From assembly GCA_024679535.1 (NCBI GenBank), contig JAIBDF010000025.1, positions 1-32,507 of the forward strand: 32,507 nucleotides of DNA, written 5' to 3'. The notes below the pieces were generated by a model. The model worked only from the letters and a program-made list of their open reading frames with translations, had not been told where the DNA came from and did no database searches. Origin of the DNA: Chromatiales bacterium (GTDB lineage: Bacteria; Pseudomonadota; Gammaproteobacteria; Steroidobacterales; Woeseiaceae). This document shows, piece by piece, positions 16,311 to 24,030 of this stretch. A program made the translations under genes and the position numbers. Each line of letters opens with the position of its first letter. Position 1 is the stretch's first letter.

Positions 16311-17391
16311 CGTTGTTCACCTGTTTGAGTGGAATACGCATCATGAAAACGGTCCGGCCTGGCCGACTGTCAAATTCGATCAGGCCACCGTGTCGGCTGA
16401 TGAGCTCTTGTGCTGCGGGCAGGCCGAGGCCGGTACCATCGGGCCGGCTCGTGACCAGTGGGTAGAACACCGAGTCCTGCATGTCGGTGGGAATTCCGGG
16501 TCCGTCATCTTCGATTTCCAGGCTCGCGATGACCCGATGGCGCACATTGCCGATCGTAAAATTGGTAACGGCGCGGCTGCGCAGGGTGATGGTGCCCTGC
16601 CCATCAAGCGCAGCGGCGGCATTACGCATAAGGTTCAGGAATGCCTGCACCATCTGGTCCCGGTCCAGATCAATGAGGGGCAGCCCCGGATCGTAGTCGC
16701 GGTGGATTGTGAGCCGTCTGTCGTCCTCCGCCTCGATAATGCGGACTACGTACTCCAGCAACTCGTGCACGTTTACCGGCTGCTTGTTGGGCGGTCCACC
16801 GGGGCCGAGCAGGGTATCGACGAGCGCGGCGAGACGGTCTGTTTCGCTGATGACAACGTCTGTGTACTCGCGCAGCTCCGCCCCTTCAAGCTGACGCTCG
16901 AGTAACTGTGCCGCACCGCGGATTCCTCCGAGTGGGTTTTTAATCTCGTGAGCAAGCTGGCGAATCATTTGGCGGCCGGCGCCATGCTGTATCAGCAGAG
17001 CATTCTCTCGGCTGATCTGCATGCGTCGTGTTACGTCGGTAACCTCGACCAGCAACCTGGCGTCGTCGATGGCGACAGGCGACACGTGGCAGTCGATGGT
17101 GCGTTCTTCCGAATGCACCTCGGTAGGTGCGAGCCGAATCTCATTAGCGTAGTGGTCCCCGGTAACCGCAACGCGGCTCAGAATTTCGCGCATCTCCGGT
17201 TCGTCGTCAACGAGTTGCAACAGCGACTTGCCGCGAGCGCGCTGCCAGCTGATACCAAGGATGTTTTCTGCTGCCGGGTTCAGGTCAACGATGAGCAGAT
17301 GCTCGTCCAGCAGGATGACGCCCGCGCTCAGGCTGTCCAGAATTCGTCGTGAGTTGCCGTGTAGCGGGCCGTCGCCCGAATCGTCGTTACC
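16303..17391 (-). CDS. glnL: Nitrogen sensor histidine kinase NtrB, start unresolved
   Basis: Two-component kinase partner of NtrC, controlled by PII. A PAS domain begins at ILDSLSAGVILLD and is followed by the H-box LAHEIKNPLGG with the phospho-acceptor histidine, the N-box NLMRNAAAAL, and nucleotide-binding motifs DDGPGIP and GTGLGLP. Alignment with known NtrB puts the start about 11 residues before ILDSL, near 17376. No ATG, GTG or TTG exists in this frame between the upstream stop (17391-17393) and the PAS domain. The only upstream ATG (17631) lies 240 bases inside the DUF4124 gene and would add a low-complexity, shadow-like head. The coordinate given is the first codon after that stop. 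ATT (17343) or CTG (17340) starts, or a sequence error, are possible. Confidence 0.9.
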   Translation of the reverse strand, partial: GNDDSGDGPLHGNSRRILDSLSAGVILLDEHLLIVDLNPAAENILGISWQRARGKSLLQLVDDEPEMREILSRVAVTGDHYANEIRLAPTEVHSEERTIDCHVSPVAIDDARLLVEVTDVTRRMQISRENALLIQHGAGRQMIRQLAHEIKNPLGGIRGAAQLLERQLEGAELREYTDVVISETDRLAALVDTLLGPGGPPNKQPVNVHELLEYVVRIIEAEDDRRLTIHRDYDPGLPLIDLDRDQMVQAFLNLMRNAAAALDGQGTITLRSRAVTNFTIGNVRHRVIASLEIEDDGPGIPTDMQDSVFYPLVTSRPDGTGLGLPAAQELISRHGGLIEFDSRPGRTVFMMRIPLKQVNNVG

Positions 17392-17915
17392 TAGCGAACG
17401 CTGCTCTGTTGCACGTAGAAGCGATTCGCTCGGGAGCGAATCATCATCCCGCCCGTCTCGTCCAGCACTTCTGCCTGGAGGTTGTGAACGCCGCGGTAGA
17501 CGTCCTGCAGCTGGAAGCTCGTGCCGGCCACCATCTGGGGTGTCCCGTCGAAGTAGATCCGTACCTGGTGTCCGGGCTGCAAGGCCGGGCTCAGGGACAG
17601 GGAAACGTTGAGAACGCCCTCTATGTTCCATAGCGTTTCTTCGGCGCCGGGCGATGCGACTTCGAGGCTCTCGTAACGAACCGTGGCGCCACTGTCGTCA
17701 GCGGGGTCTGTGTCAGCATTGCTGCTGGTCGAGCGACTGCGGTTCGAGAGCGACTGACTGGAGTTGGGTTCGTCAAGGACGACAAGTTCTGCGCCCGGAT
17801 GCGGTCGATCAGAGTAATGGACAACGCCTTCTTCGTCCGTCCACATCCAGGTATCCGCAACGGCGAGGCCGGCGGCAAGGAGGGCCAGCGAGACGAGAAT
17901 CGTTCGTATTTCCAT
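17391..17915 (-). CDS. DUF4124 domain protein, periplasmic
   Basis: A 174-residue protein with a signal peptide ending GLAVA (residues 1-20), then a DUF4124 domain visible as WMWTDEEGVVHYSDRPHPGA. A Ser/Asn/Asp-rich linker (about 50-78) leads to a C-terminal beta-rich region with a PALQPGHQVRIYFDG stretch that resembles a carbohydrate- or protein-binding Ig-like fold. Function unknown; DUF4124 proteins commonly sit beside ntrB in this bacterial class. Its TAG stop abuts the ntrB reading frame directly. Confidence 0.82.
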   Translation of the reverse strand: MEIRTILVSLALLAAGLAVADTWMWTDEEGVVHYSDRPHPGAELVVLDEPNSSQSLSNRSRSTSSNADTDPADDSGATVRYESLEVASPGAEETLWNIEGVLNVSLSLSPALQPGHQVRIYFDGTPQMVAGTSFQLQDVYRGVHNLQAEVLDETGGMMIRSRANRFYVQQSSVR

Positions 17916-17954
17916 GCGCTTAGCATAGCAGTGTAGGCGTGTTTCCGGCTAGTG

Positions 17955-17981
17955 ACCGGGCGGTAAAAAATGCCGCCCGGT
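17955..17981 (-). terminator. Hairpin downstream of glnA
   Basis: A perfect 9-bp stem, ACCGGGCGG and CCGCCCGGT, lies 16-42 bases after the glnA stop. The 9-base loop contains six T in the glnA sense (CATTTTTTA). No T run follows the stem, so it is not a textbook intrinsic terminator, but a 3'-end hairpin for glnA is the likeliest reading. Confidence 0.5.
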
Positions 17982-17996
17982 TCACGGTTTTGGCCT

Positions 17997-19406
17997 TTAA
18001 AGGCTGTAGTACATGTCAAATTCGACCGGGTGCGTTGCCATGCGCAAGCGCGTGACGTTGTCCATCTTGAGGTCGATATAAGCGTCGATCAGATCGTCGC
18101 TGAATACGCCACCCACCTTGAGGAAATCGCGATCGCTGTCGAGGGCGCCAAGCGCCTCTTCGAGCGAGAATGCGACGAGCTTCAGTTCCTTTTCCTCCTC
18201 GGGCGGCAGGTCGTACAGGTCCTTGTCCATGGCGTCGCCCGGATGAATCTTGTTCTGGATGCCGTCGAGACCGGCCATCATCAGTGCGGCGAAGGCGAAG
18301 TACGGGTTCGCGGTCGAGTCGGGGAAGCGCACCTCGATGCGGCGCCCTTTCGGGTTGGCAATGTAGGGAATCCGAATCGAGGCGGAGCGATTGCGCGCGG
18401 AGTACGCAAGAATCGTCGGTGCTTCGAAACCCGGAACGAGGCGCTTGTAACTGTTGGTCGACGGGTTCGCAAACGCGTTGATCGCTCTGGCATGTTTGAT
18501 GACGCCGCCGATGTAGTAGAGCGCCGTTTCCGACAGACCGCCATAGCCGTCACCTGAGAACAGGTTTTCGCCGTCCTTGAACAGCGACTGATGCACATGC
18601 ATGCCGTTGCCGTTGTCGTTGACGAGCGGCTTGGGCATAAACGTGGCGGTCTTGCCGTACGCGTGCGCAACGTTGTGCACAGCGTATTTCATGATTTGAA
18701 CCTCATCGGCTTTGCGGACCAACGTATTGAATTTAGTGCCGATTTCGCACTGGCCGGCCGTCGCGACCTCATGGTGATGCACCTCCGTCGTTACGCCCAT
18801 TTCCTCGATTGCGAGGCACATCGAGCCGCGAATATCGTGCAGTGAATCAACCGGCGGAACCGGGAAGTAGCCGCCTTTGACGGTCGGGCGATGACCCGTG
18901 TTGCCGTCTTCGTAGCTGCGATCGGTGTTCCAGGCGCCTTCCTCGGAGTCGACCTTGTAGAAACACCCCTGCATCGTGTCGTCCCACGTAACATTATCGA
19001 ACACGAAGAACTCGTTCTCCGGCCCGAAGTAGGCGGCATCCGCCACGCCGGTCGACTGCAGGTAGGCCTCTGCGCGCTGCGCGAGTGACCGAGGACAGCG
19101 GTCATACCCGAGCATCGTGGACGGCTCAACAACGTCGCAACGAATGTTCATCGTCGATTCATCGGGGAAGATGTCGAGGACGGCCGAAGCCGGGTCCGGC
19201 ATCAGGATCATGTCGGACTCGTTAATGCCCTTCCAGCCAGCGATCGAGGAGCCGTCGAACATCTTTCCATCCTCGAACAGATCGTCGTCGATGGTGTGTG
19301 CGGGCACCGTTACATGTTGTTCTTTGCCAATCGTGTCCGTGAAACGAAAATCGACGAACTTGACCTCGGCCTCTTTAATTAGGGCCATTACCTCTGCGGC
19401 TGTCAT
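17997..19406 (-). CDS. glnA: Glutamine synthetase, type I
   Basis: ATP-dependent synthesis of glutamine from glutamate and ammonia; dodecameric cytoplasmic enzyme. The start is ATG 19406-19404, giving 469 residues as in E. coli, with a strong GGAGG ribosome site just upstream; the ATG at 19427 lies before that site. Conserved blocks include [24 protein letters not shown], the metal/glutamate region ENEFFVFD and [10 protein letters not shown]. Tyr398 in DLYDLPPEE matches the adenylylation site of E. coli, so covalent control by GlnE is expected. Transcription is probably sigma-54/NtrC dependent. Confidence 0.97.
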   Translation of the reverse strand: MTAAEVMALIKEAEVKFVDFRFTDTIGKEQHVTVPAHTIDDDLFEDGKMFDGSSIAGWKGINESDMILMPDPASAVLDIFPDESTMNIRCDVVEPSTMLGYDRCPRSLAQRAEAYLQSTGVADAAYFGPENEFFVFDNVTWDDTMQGCFYKVDSEEGAWNTDRSYEDGNTGHRPTVKGGYFPVPPVDSLHDIRGSMCLAIEEMGVTTEVHHHEVATAGQCEIGTKFNTLVRKADEVQIMKYAVHNVAHAYGKTATFMPKPLVNDNGNGMHVHQSLFKDGENLFSGDGYGGLSETALYYIGGVIKHARAINAFANPSTNSYKRLVPGFEAPTILAYSARNRSASIRIPYIANPKGRRIEVRFPDSTANPYFAFAALMMAGLDGIQNKIHPGDAMDKDLYDLPPEEEKELKLVAFSLEEALGALDSDRDFLKVGGVFSDDLIDAYIDLKMDNVTRLRMATHPVEFDMYYSL

Positions 19407-19432
19407 GGGGTTTCCTCCGGTATTCATGCAGT

Positions 19433-19459
19433 CAAAAAAAGCGACCGCAGCATGCGGTC
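19433..19459 (-). terminator. Terminator-like hairpin in the glnA leader
   Basis: In the glnA sense: GACCGCA, loop TGC, TGCGGTC, then GC and seven T (19440-19434). The 7-bp GC-rich stem plus U tract has the form of an intrinsic terminator. It lies between the sigma-54 promoter and the glnA ribosome-binding site, beginning about six bases after the predicted transcription start. Confidence 0.6.
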
Positions 19460-19475
19460 CATTAATTCTCGTGAT

Positions 19476-19492
19476 TGCATGAATTGTGCCAA
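19476..19492 (-). promoter_or_regulatory. Sigma-54 promoter of glnA (-24/-12)
   Basis: On the minus strand the sequence TTGGCACAATTCATGCA contains the GG and GC dinucleotides exactly 12 bases apart, as required for sigma-54, and matches TTGGCAC plus TGCA of the consensus. The predicted transcript starts near 19465, leaving a leader of about 60 bases before glnA. The 303-base gap between glnA and glyQ holds this promoter, two NtrC sites, a leader hairpin and a glyQ -10 candidate. Confidence 0.82.
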
Positions 19493-19553
19493 AATGGGGC
19501 GTAACATAAGTAACTGTTTTTTATAGGTTTACGATAGCGTGCGACGCGCTGTC

Positions 19554-19570
19554 CGCACCATTATAGTGCA
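19554..19570. promoter_or_regulatory. NtrC-binding site 1 upstream of glnA
   Basis: CGCACCATTATAGTGCA matches the NtrC operator form TGCACCA-N3-TGGTGCA with two arms of seven and a three-base centre. Its centre is about 97 bases upstream of the predicted sigma-54 start, a normal enhancer position. Confidence 0.78.
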
Positions 19571-19584
19571 CAAGGCCCTCGCTT

Positions 19585-19601
19585 CGCACTATTTTAGTGC
19601 G
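19585..19601. promoter_or_regulatory. NtrC-binding site 2 upstream of glnA
   Basis: CGCACTATTTTAGTGCG is a perfect palindrome with seven-base arms around TTT and fits the NtrC operator. The centre is 31 bases (about three helical turns) from site 1, so both sites face the same side of the DNA and could bind NtrC cooperatively. It is also about 115 bases upstream of the glyQ start codon. Confidence 0.78.
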
Positions 19602-19672
19602 GCCCTTGGATTGGCCTCGACCGGGCCCCATCGCGATTGAGCCTGAACGCCCTCTACAGCACCAAAAGTCGT

Positions 19673-19678
19673 TATACT
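19673..19678 (+). promoter_or_regulatory. Candidate -10 box for glyQS
   Basis: TATACT lies 31 bases before the glyQ ATG. No good -35 is present at standard spacing, so support is limited to this hexamer and its position. Confidence 0.35.
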
Positions 19679-19709
19679 GCGCGCCTTTACCACCACTCGA
19701 AACACCCGA

Positions 19710-20639
19710 ATGAATACCGAAACATCGCCCGCGGCGCTGAGCTTCCAGGACCTGATCCTCAAGCTTCAACAGTATTGGGCAGAGCGTGGCTGCGTGATTA
19801 TGCAGCCCTATGATATGGAAATGGGCGCAGGCACGTTCCACCCGGCAACCTTTCTGCGCGCCGTTGGGCCGGAGCCATGGACGGCCGCCTATGTACAACC
19901 CAGCCGCAGACCGACCGATGGTCGTTACGGTGACAATCCGTTCCGCCTCCAGCATTACTACCAGTACCAGGTCGTACTGAAGCCCTCGCCGGATGATATC
20001 CAGGAAATGTACCTGGGCTCGCTCGAGGCCATTGGCATTGACCCAACGGTACATGACATTCGTTTTGTCGAGGACAACTGGGAGTCGCCAACGCTTGGTG
20101 CGTGGGGCCTGGGTTGGGAGGTCTGGCTAAACGGCATGGAGGTTACCCAGTTCACCTATTTCCAGCAGGTCGGTGGCCTCGAGTGCCGGCCCGTAACGGG
20201 CGAGATAACCTACGGCCTCGAGCGTCTCGCCATGTATCTGCAAAACGTGCAGAGCATTTTCGATCTCGTCTGGACAGACGGTCCGCTGGGTCGCATCACT
20301 TACGGCGACGTCTATCACCAGAATGAGTTCGAGCAATCGAAGTTTAATTTCGAGGAAGCGGACGTCGACGAGCTGTTCAGGACATTCGATCATACCGAAC
20401 ACGAATGTGAACGACTGATTGAGCTGGGGCTCGCGCTGCCGGCTTACGAACAAATGCTGACGGCATCGCATACATTCAACCTGCTCGACGCGCGCCAGGC
20501 TATATCCGTTACCGAACGACAGCGCTTTATTTTGCGGGTCCGCACCATGTCACGATCGATCTGCGAAGCGTACTACGCGAGTCGCGAGGCGCTCGGCTTC
20601 CCCATGGTCGAGTCGGTTGCCAAGGGAGGTTCGTCATGA
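19710..20639 (+). CDS. glyQ: Glycyl-tRNA synthetase alpha subunit
   Basis: Catalytic subunit of the bacterial heterotetrameric glycyl-tRNA synthetase, 309 residues. Family landmarks are [48 protein letters not shown] and [14 protein letters not shown]. No ribosome site is evident before the ATG. It overlaps glyS as ATGA, ensuring equal subunit synthesis. It heads a five-gene plus-strand cluster. Confidence 0.97.
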   Translation: MNTETSPAALSFQDLILKLQQYWAERGCVIMQPYDMEMGAGTFHPATFLRAVGPEPWTAAYVQPSRRPTDGRYGDNPFRLQHYYQYQVVLKPSPDDIQEMYLGSLEAIGIDPTVHDIRFVEDNWESPTLGAWGLGWEVWLNGMEVTQFTYFQQVGGLECRPVTGEITYGLERLAMYLQNVQSIFDLVWTDGPLGRITYGDVYHQNEFEQSKFNFEEADVDELFRTFDHTEHECERLIELGLALPAYEQMLTASHTFNLLDARQAISVTERQRFILRVRTMSRSICEAYYASREALGFPMVESVAKGGSS

Positions 20640-22723
20640 GTAAAACGGACGACTTTCTCGTAGAAATCGGTACGGAAGAGCTGCCGCCAAAAGCGTTGCG
20701 CTCCCTGATGGACGCGTTCGGCGCAAACCTCGCAGCGGGCATCGCTGATGCACGACTCTCGCATGGCAAGATAAGCAGCTACGCGAGCCCGCGGCGCCTG
20801 TCTGTAATGGTCAGGGCGCTCGCACACGCACAGGACGATCGCTCCGTTCAGCACAAGGGCCCGCCCACAAAGGTTGCCTTTGATGCGGACGACAAACCCA
20901 CCGCGGCGGCCACCGCCTTCGCAACCAAGTGCGGCACGACGGTTGACGCGCTTGAGCGGATCGAAACCGACAAGGGCGAGTGGCTTGTGTTTAATGCCCT
21001 CGAGCGCGGCAAATCGGCTGCGGAATTGCTACCGGAACTTATCGAACGCGCTCTTGCGGCCCTTCCCATTCCCCGCCGCATGCGCTGGGGTTCGGGCGAA
21101 GCCGAGTTTGTGCGTCCCGTACACTGGATTGTTTTGCTGCACGGCAAGAACGTTATCGAGGCATCGGTCATGGGCATCGAAGCCGGACAGGAGTCACGCG
21201 GTCATCGCTTCCATTCGTCGGGCCCGGTTTTAATTCCATCACCAGCGGATTACCTTGACGTGCTTGAGCACGAGGGCTACGTCATCGCCGATTTCGAGCG
21301 GCGGCGGGAGATGGTTCGCGAAGGTGTCGATGCCGCAGCAGAACAGGTCGGCGGCTCTGTCGTAGACGGCGAGTCGCTGTACGATGAAGTTGCCGCGCTC
21401 GTTGAGTGGCCCGTGCCGATCGTCGGCGCATTTGACGAGCCCTTCCTGGAACTGCCGCGTGAGGTTGTCGTATCGACGCTGACCGGGCACCAGCGCTATT
21501 TCCCCGTCGCCGATAGCGGCGGCAAGCTGCTGCCGCACTTCATTACGGTTGCCAACATACAAAGCAAGGACCCCGAACAGGTGATCGAGGGCAACGAGCG
21601 TGTCATTCGCCCACGCCTGGCGGATGCCGCATTCTTCTGGGACAGCGATCGCAGGACACGTCTGGCTGATCGTCAGGAGGCCCTGCGCGACGTCGTGTAC
21701 CAGCGTGACCTCGGCAGCGTTTTCGACAAGAGCCAGCGCATCGCCAAGCTGGCGGCCTGGGTTGCCGATGCGCTCGGCGCGGACGCCACCGTCGTAACGC
21801 GCGCCGCCGACCTGGCAAAATGCGATCTCGTGACCGGCATGGTGGGCGAATTTCCAGACCTGCAGGGCACGATGGGCCGCTACTATGCGATCTCCGACGG
21901 CGAGCCCGAAGCGGTTGCCAATGCGATCGCCGAGCAGTATCAGCCACGCTTTGCCGGCGATTCGCTTCCCGACACCGTGGCGGGACAGATTCTCGCGATT
22001 GCGGACAAGCTCGACACGCTCGCGGGCGTCTTCTCGATCGGCAAAAAGCCGAGCGGGAATCGCGATCCGTTCGGCTTGCGGCGCGCCGCCCTCGGTGTCG
22101 TGCGCATTCTCATTGAGTGCGGCATCGACGTTGACCTGAAGGCCATGATCGAGCGCGCCGTCGCCAGCCAGCCCGACGGAAAGGTCGACGCAGAAGCGCT
22201 TGCTACCGATCTTTATGCGTTCATGAGTGACCGCCTGCGCGGATACTGCCTGGATCGCGATCCGGGTCTTGGCGTTGAAACCTTTGAGGCCGTGATGGTT
22301 CGCGAGCCGGCATCGCTGGTCGACTTCGACCGGCGGCTGGCCGCCGTGCAGACCTTTGCGCGCCTGGAGCAAGCCGCCAGCCTGGCGGCCGCCAACAAGC
22401 GTATCGCCAACATCCTGCGCAAGGCGGGCGACCCGCACGGGCTCAGTGTTGCCACCGCGCTGCTTGACCACGATGCCGAACGCGCGCTGCACAGCGCTCT
22501 CGAAAATGCGCGGAAAAAGGTAGCCCCGATGCTCGAACAGCGTCGATATGCAGAGATCCTCAACGAACTGGCAAATCTACGGGACCCGGTCGATCGATTC
22601 TTCGACGAGGTGATGGTCATGGCCGAGGACAACGCCGTGCGGAACAACCGTTTGGGGATGTTGGGCGAACTTCGCGCCTTATTTCTCGACGTTGCCGACA
22701 TTTCGCGGTTATCCATAGGCTGA
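20636..22723 (+). CDS. glyS: Glycyl-tRNA synthetase beta subunit
   Basis: The 695-residue beta subunit, needed for tRNA recognition. It opens with [15 protein letters not shown], has [26 protein letters not shown] and [10 protein letters not shown] in the N-terminal half, an HD-like segment with [19 protein letters not shown], and a C-terminal DALR-type anticodon domain. Length is close to E. coli GlyS (689). Starts inside the glyQ stop (ATGA) and is followed by gmhB after one base. Confidence 0.97.
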   Translation: MSKTDDFLVEIGTEELPPKALRSLMDAFGANLAAGIADARLSHGKISSYASPRRLSVMVRALAHAQDDRSVQHKGPPTKVAFDADDKPTAAATAFATKCGTTVDALERIETDKGEWLVFNALERGKSAAELLPELIERALAALPIPRRMRWGSGEAEFVRPVHWIVLLHGKNVIEASVMGIEAGQESRGHRFHSSGPVLIPSPADYLDVLEHEGYVIADFERRREMVREGVDAAAEQVGGSVVDGESLYDEVAALVEWPVPIVGAFDEPFLELPREVVVSTLTGHQRYFPVADSGGKLLPHFITVANIQSKDPEQVIEGNERVIRPRLADAAFFWDSDRRTRLADRQEALRDVVYQRDLGSVFDKSQRIAKLAAWVADALGADATVVTRAADLAKCDLVTGMVGEFPDLQGTMGRYYAISDGEPEAVANAIAEQYQPRFAGDSLPDTVAGQILAIADKLDTLAGVFSIGKKPSGNRDPFGLRRAALGVVRILIECGIDVDLKAMIERAVASQPDGKVDAEALATDLYAFMSDRLRGYCLDRDPGLGVETFEAVMVREPASLVDFDRRLAAVQTFARLEQAASLAAANKRIANILRKAGDPHGLSVATALLDHDAERALHSALENARKKVAPMLEQRRYAEILNELANLRDPVDRFFDEVMVMAEDNAVRNNRLGMLGELRALFLDVADISRLSIG

Positions 22724-22724
22724 T

Positions 22725-23285
22725 ATGGCGGCGGGACTCGGTGCTAAGGGCCTTTTGATCCTCGATCGTGATGGCGTGATCAACCAGGACTCCGCCAGCT
22801 TCGTAAAGTCTCCCGATGAATGGCTGCCGCTGCCGGGCAGCATCGCCGCAATCGCGCGCCTGAGCCGCGCCGGCTACACGGTAGCCGTTGCGAGCAACCA
22901 GTCCGGGCTCGCCCGCGGCCTGTTCGATCGCAAGGCCCTGCGCGCGATGCACCGCAAGCTGCGCCGGCTCGTGAGCAACGAGGGTGGCAGAATCGACCGC
23001 ATTGTCGTGTGCCCACACGGCCCTGACGATGGCTGCAGCTGCAGGAAACCGAAACCCGGCTTGCTTACACGATTGGCGCGCCATTATGGCGTGAGCCTCG
23101 TCGGCACGCCCGCTGTCGGGGACTCGCTACGCGACCTGCTGGCCGCCGCCGCCGCCGGTGCCACACCCATTTTGGTGCGCACAGGTAACGGCGAGAAAAC
23201 CCTGTTGAACCTGCCTGTCGCAATGCGCGACGTTCGGGTCTATGACGACCTGGCGGCGTTCGCGACGGACGCGTTGAGAAGGTAA
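22725..23285 (+). CDS. gmhB: D-glycero-beta-D-manno-heptose 1,7-bisphosphate phosphatase
   Basis: A 186-residue HAD-family phosphatase that removes the C7 phosphate in the heptose pathway for LPS inner core. HAD motif I is LDRDGVIN with Asp14 and Asp16, motif II is SNQSG, and RKPKPG plus VGDSLRD cover motifs III and IV. The structural zinc loop is present as Cys96, His98, Cys104 and Cys106, shorter than the E. coli loop. It starts one base after glyS. The glyQS-gmhB-acyltransferase order is common in gammaproteobacteria. Confidence 0.93.
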   Translation: MAAGLGAKGLLILDRDGVINQDSASFVKSPDEWLPLPGSIAAIARLSRAGYTVAVASNQSGLARGLFDRKALRAMHRKLRRLVSNEGGRIDRIVVCPHGPDDGCSCRKPKPGLLTRLARHYGVSLVGTPAVGDSLRDLLAAAAAGATPILVRTGNGEKTLLNLPVAMRDVRVYDDLAAFATDALRR

Positions 23286-23289
23286 ATAG

Positions 23290-24030
23290 ATGATTCAATG
23301 GTTGCGCTCACTGCTGTTCCTGGCCTTCGGGTTTTTGTCCGTCATTGTCTATGCTGTCGTGGTAATGCTGATGTTCTGGGCACCAAAGTCGTGGCTGCAT
23401 GCGCTCGTCGTCCACTACTGCAACCTCGCTCTCTGGGCCGGCGACTTTTTCTGCGGCATGAAGGTCGTTGTCGAGGGGCAGGAAAACATACCGGAAGAGC
23501 CCAGCGTTATTATGATCAAGCACACGACCGCGCTTGAGACCTACGGCCATGTTCCCTTCTTTCCGACTACTGCGTGGGTGGTCAAGCGGGAGCTGACCTG
23601 GGCGCCGATTTTTGGCTGGGCCATCGGCCTGGTGCTCGAGCCCATAGCGATCAAACGCAGCGCTCGCAGCAATGCGGTGAAACAGGTCATACGCCAGGGA
23701 AAGAAAAAGCTGGCAAACGGCGTGTGGGTGACGATTTTTCCGGAAGGCACGCGCATGCCGCCTGGCGAGACTCGCAAATATGGGGTTTCCGGTGCGGCGC
23801 TCGCCCAGGAAGCGAACGTGATGATCGTTCCGGTAGCACATAACGCGGGCGACTTTTGGCCGCGCCTCGTGTTCACCAAGCGTCCGGGTCTCGTGCGTTT
23901 TTGTATCGGGCCACCGATAAGCGCGCAGGGGCGCACGCCCAGGGAAACCAACCTCGTTGTGCAGGAATGGATAGAAAACAAGATGCTGGAGATCAGCTCA
24001 ACCTACCAGGAACAGCAGAAGACCGAATGA
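23290..24030 (+). CDS. plsC: 1-acyl-sn-glycerol-3-phosphate acyltransferase
   Basis: A 246-residue inner-membrane enzyme with an N-terminal hydrophobic region (about 7-30) and a PlsC acyltransferase domain; it should acylate lysophosphatidic acid to phosphatidic acid. Motif I is His78-X4-Glu83 (HTTALE) instead of the usual HX4D, which I recall as normal for the branch linked to glyS. The FPEGTR motif III is intact, and IVPVAHNAG fits motif IV. It starts 4 bases after gmhB and overlaps the M28 peptidase as ATGA. The specific substrate is inferred from family. Confidence 0.88.
   Translation: MIQWLRSLLFLAFGFLSVIVYAVVVMLMFWAPKSWLHALVVHYCNLALWAGDFFCGMKVVVEGQENIPEEPSVIMIKHTTALETYGHVPFFPTTAWVVKRELTWAPIFGWAIGLVLEPIAIKRSARSNAVKQVIRQGKKKLANGVWVTIFPEGTRMPPGETRKYGVSGAALAQEANVMIVPVAHNAGDFWPRLVFTKRPGLVRFCIGPPISAQGRTPRETNLVVQEWIENKMLEISSTYQEQQKTE

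Noticed and set aside
17394-17631. N-terminal extension of ntrB to ATG 17631
   Set aside because: It would overlap the DUF4124 gene by 240 bases, is rich in Arg/Pro/Gly like an out-of-frame shadow, and has no counterpart in NtrB homologues.
21239-22492. 417-codon open frame on the minus strand
   Set aside because: Lies wholly antisense to glyS, a full-length recognised gene. Long shadow frames are common in GC-rich DNA.
22709-22717. TTATCCATA resembling a DnaA box
   Set aside because: A single imperfect copy inside glyS, far from the gyrB end, with no cluster or AT-rich region.
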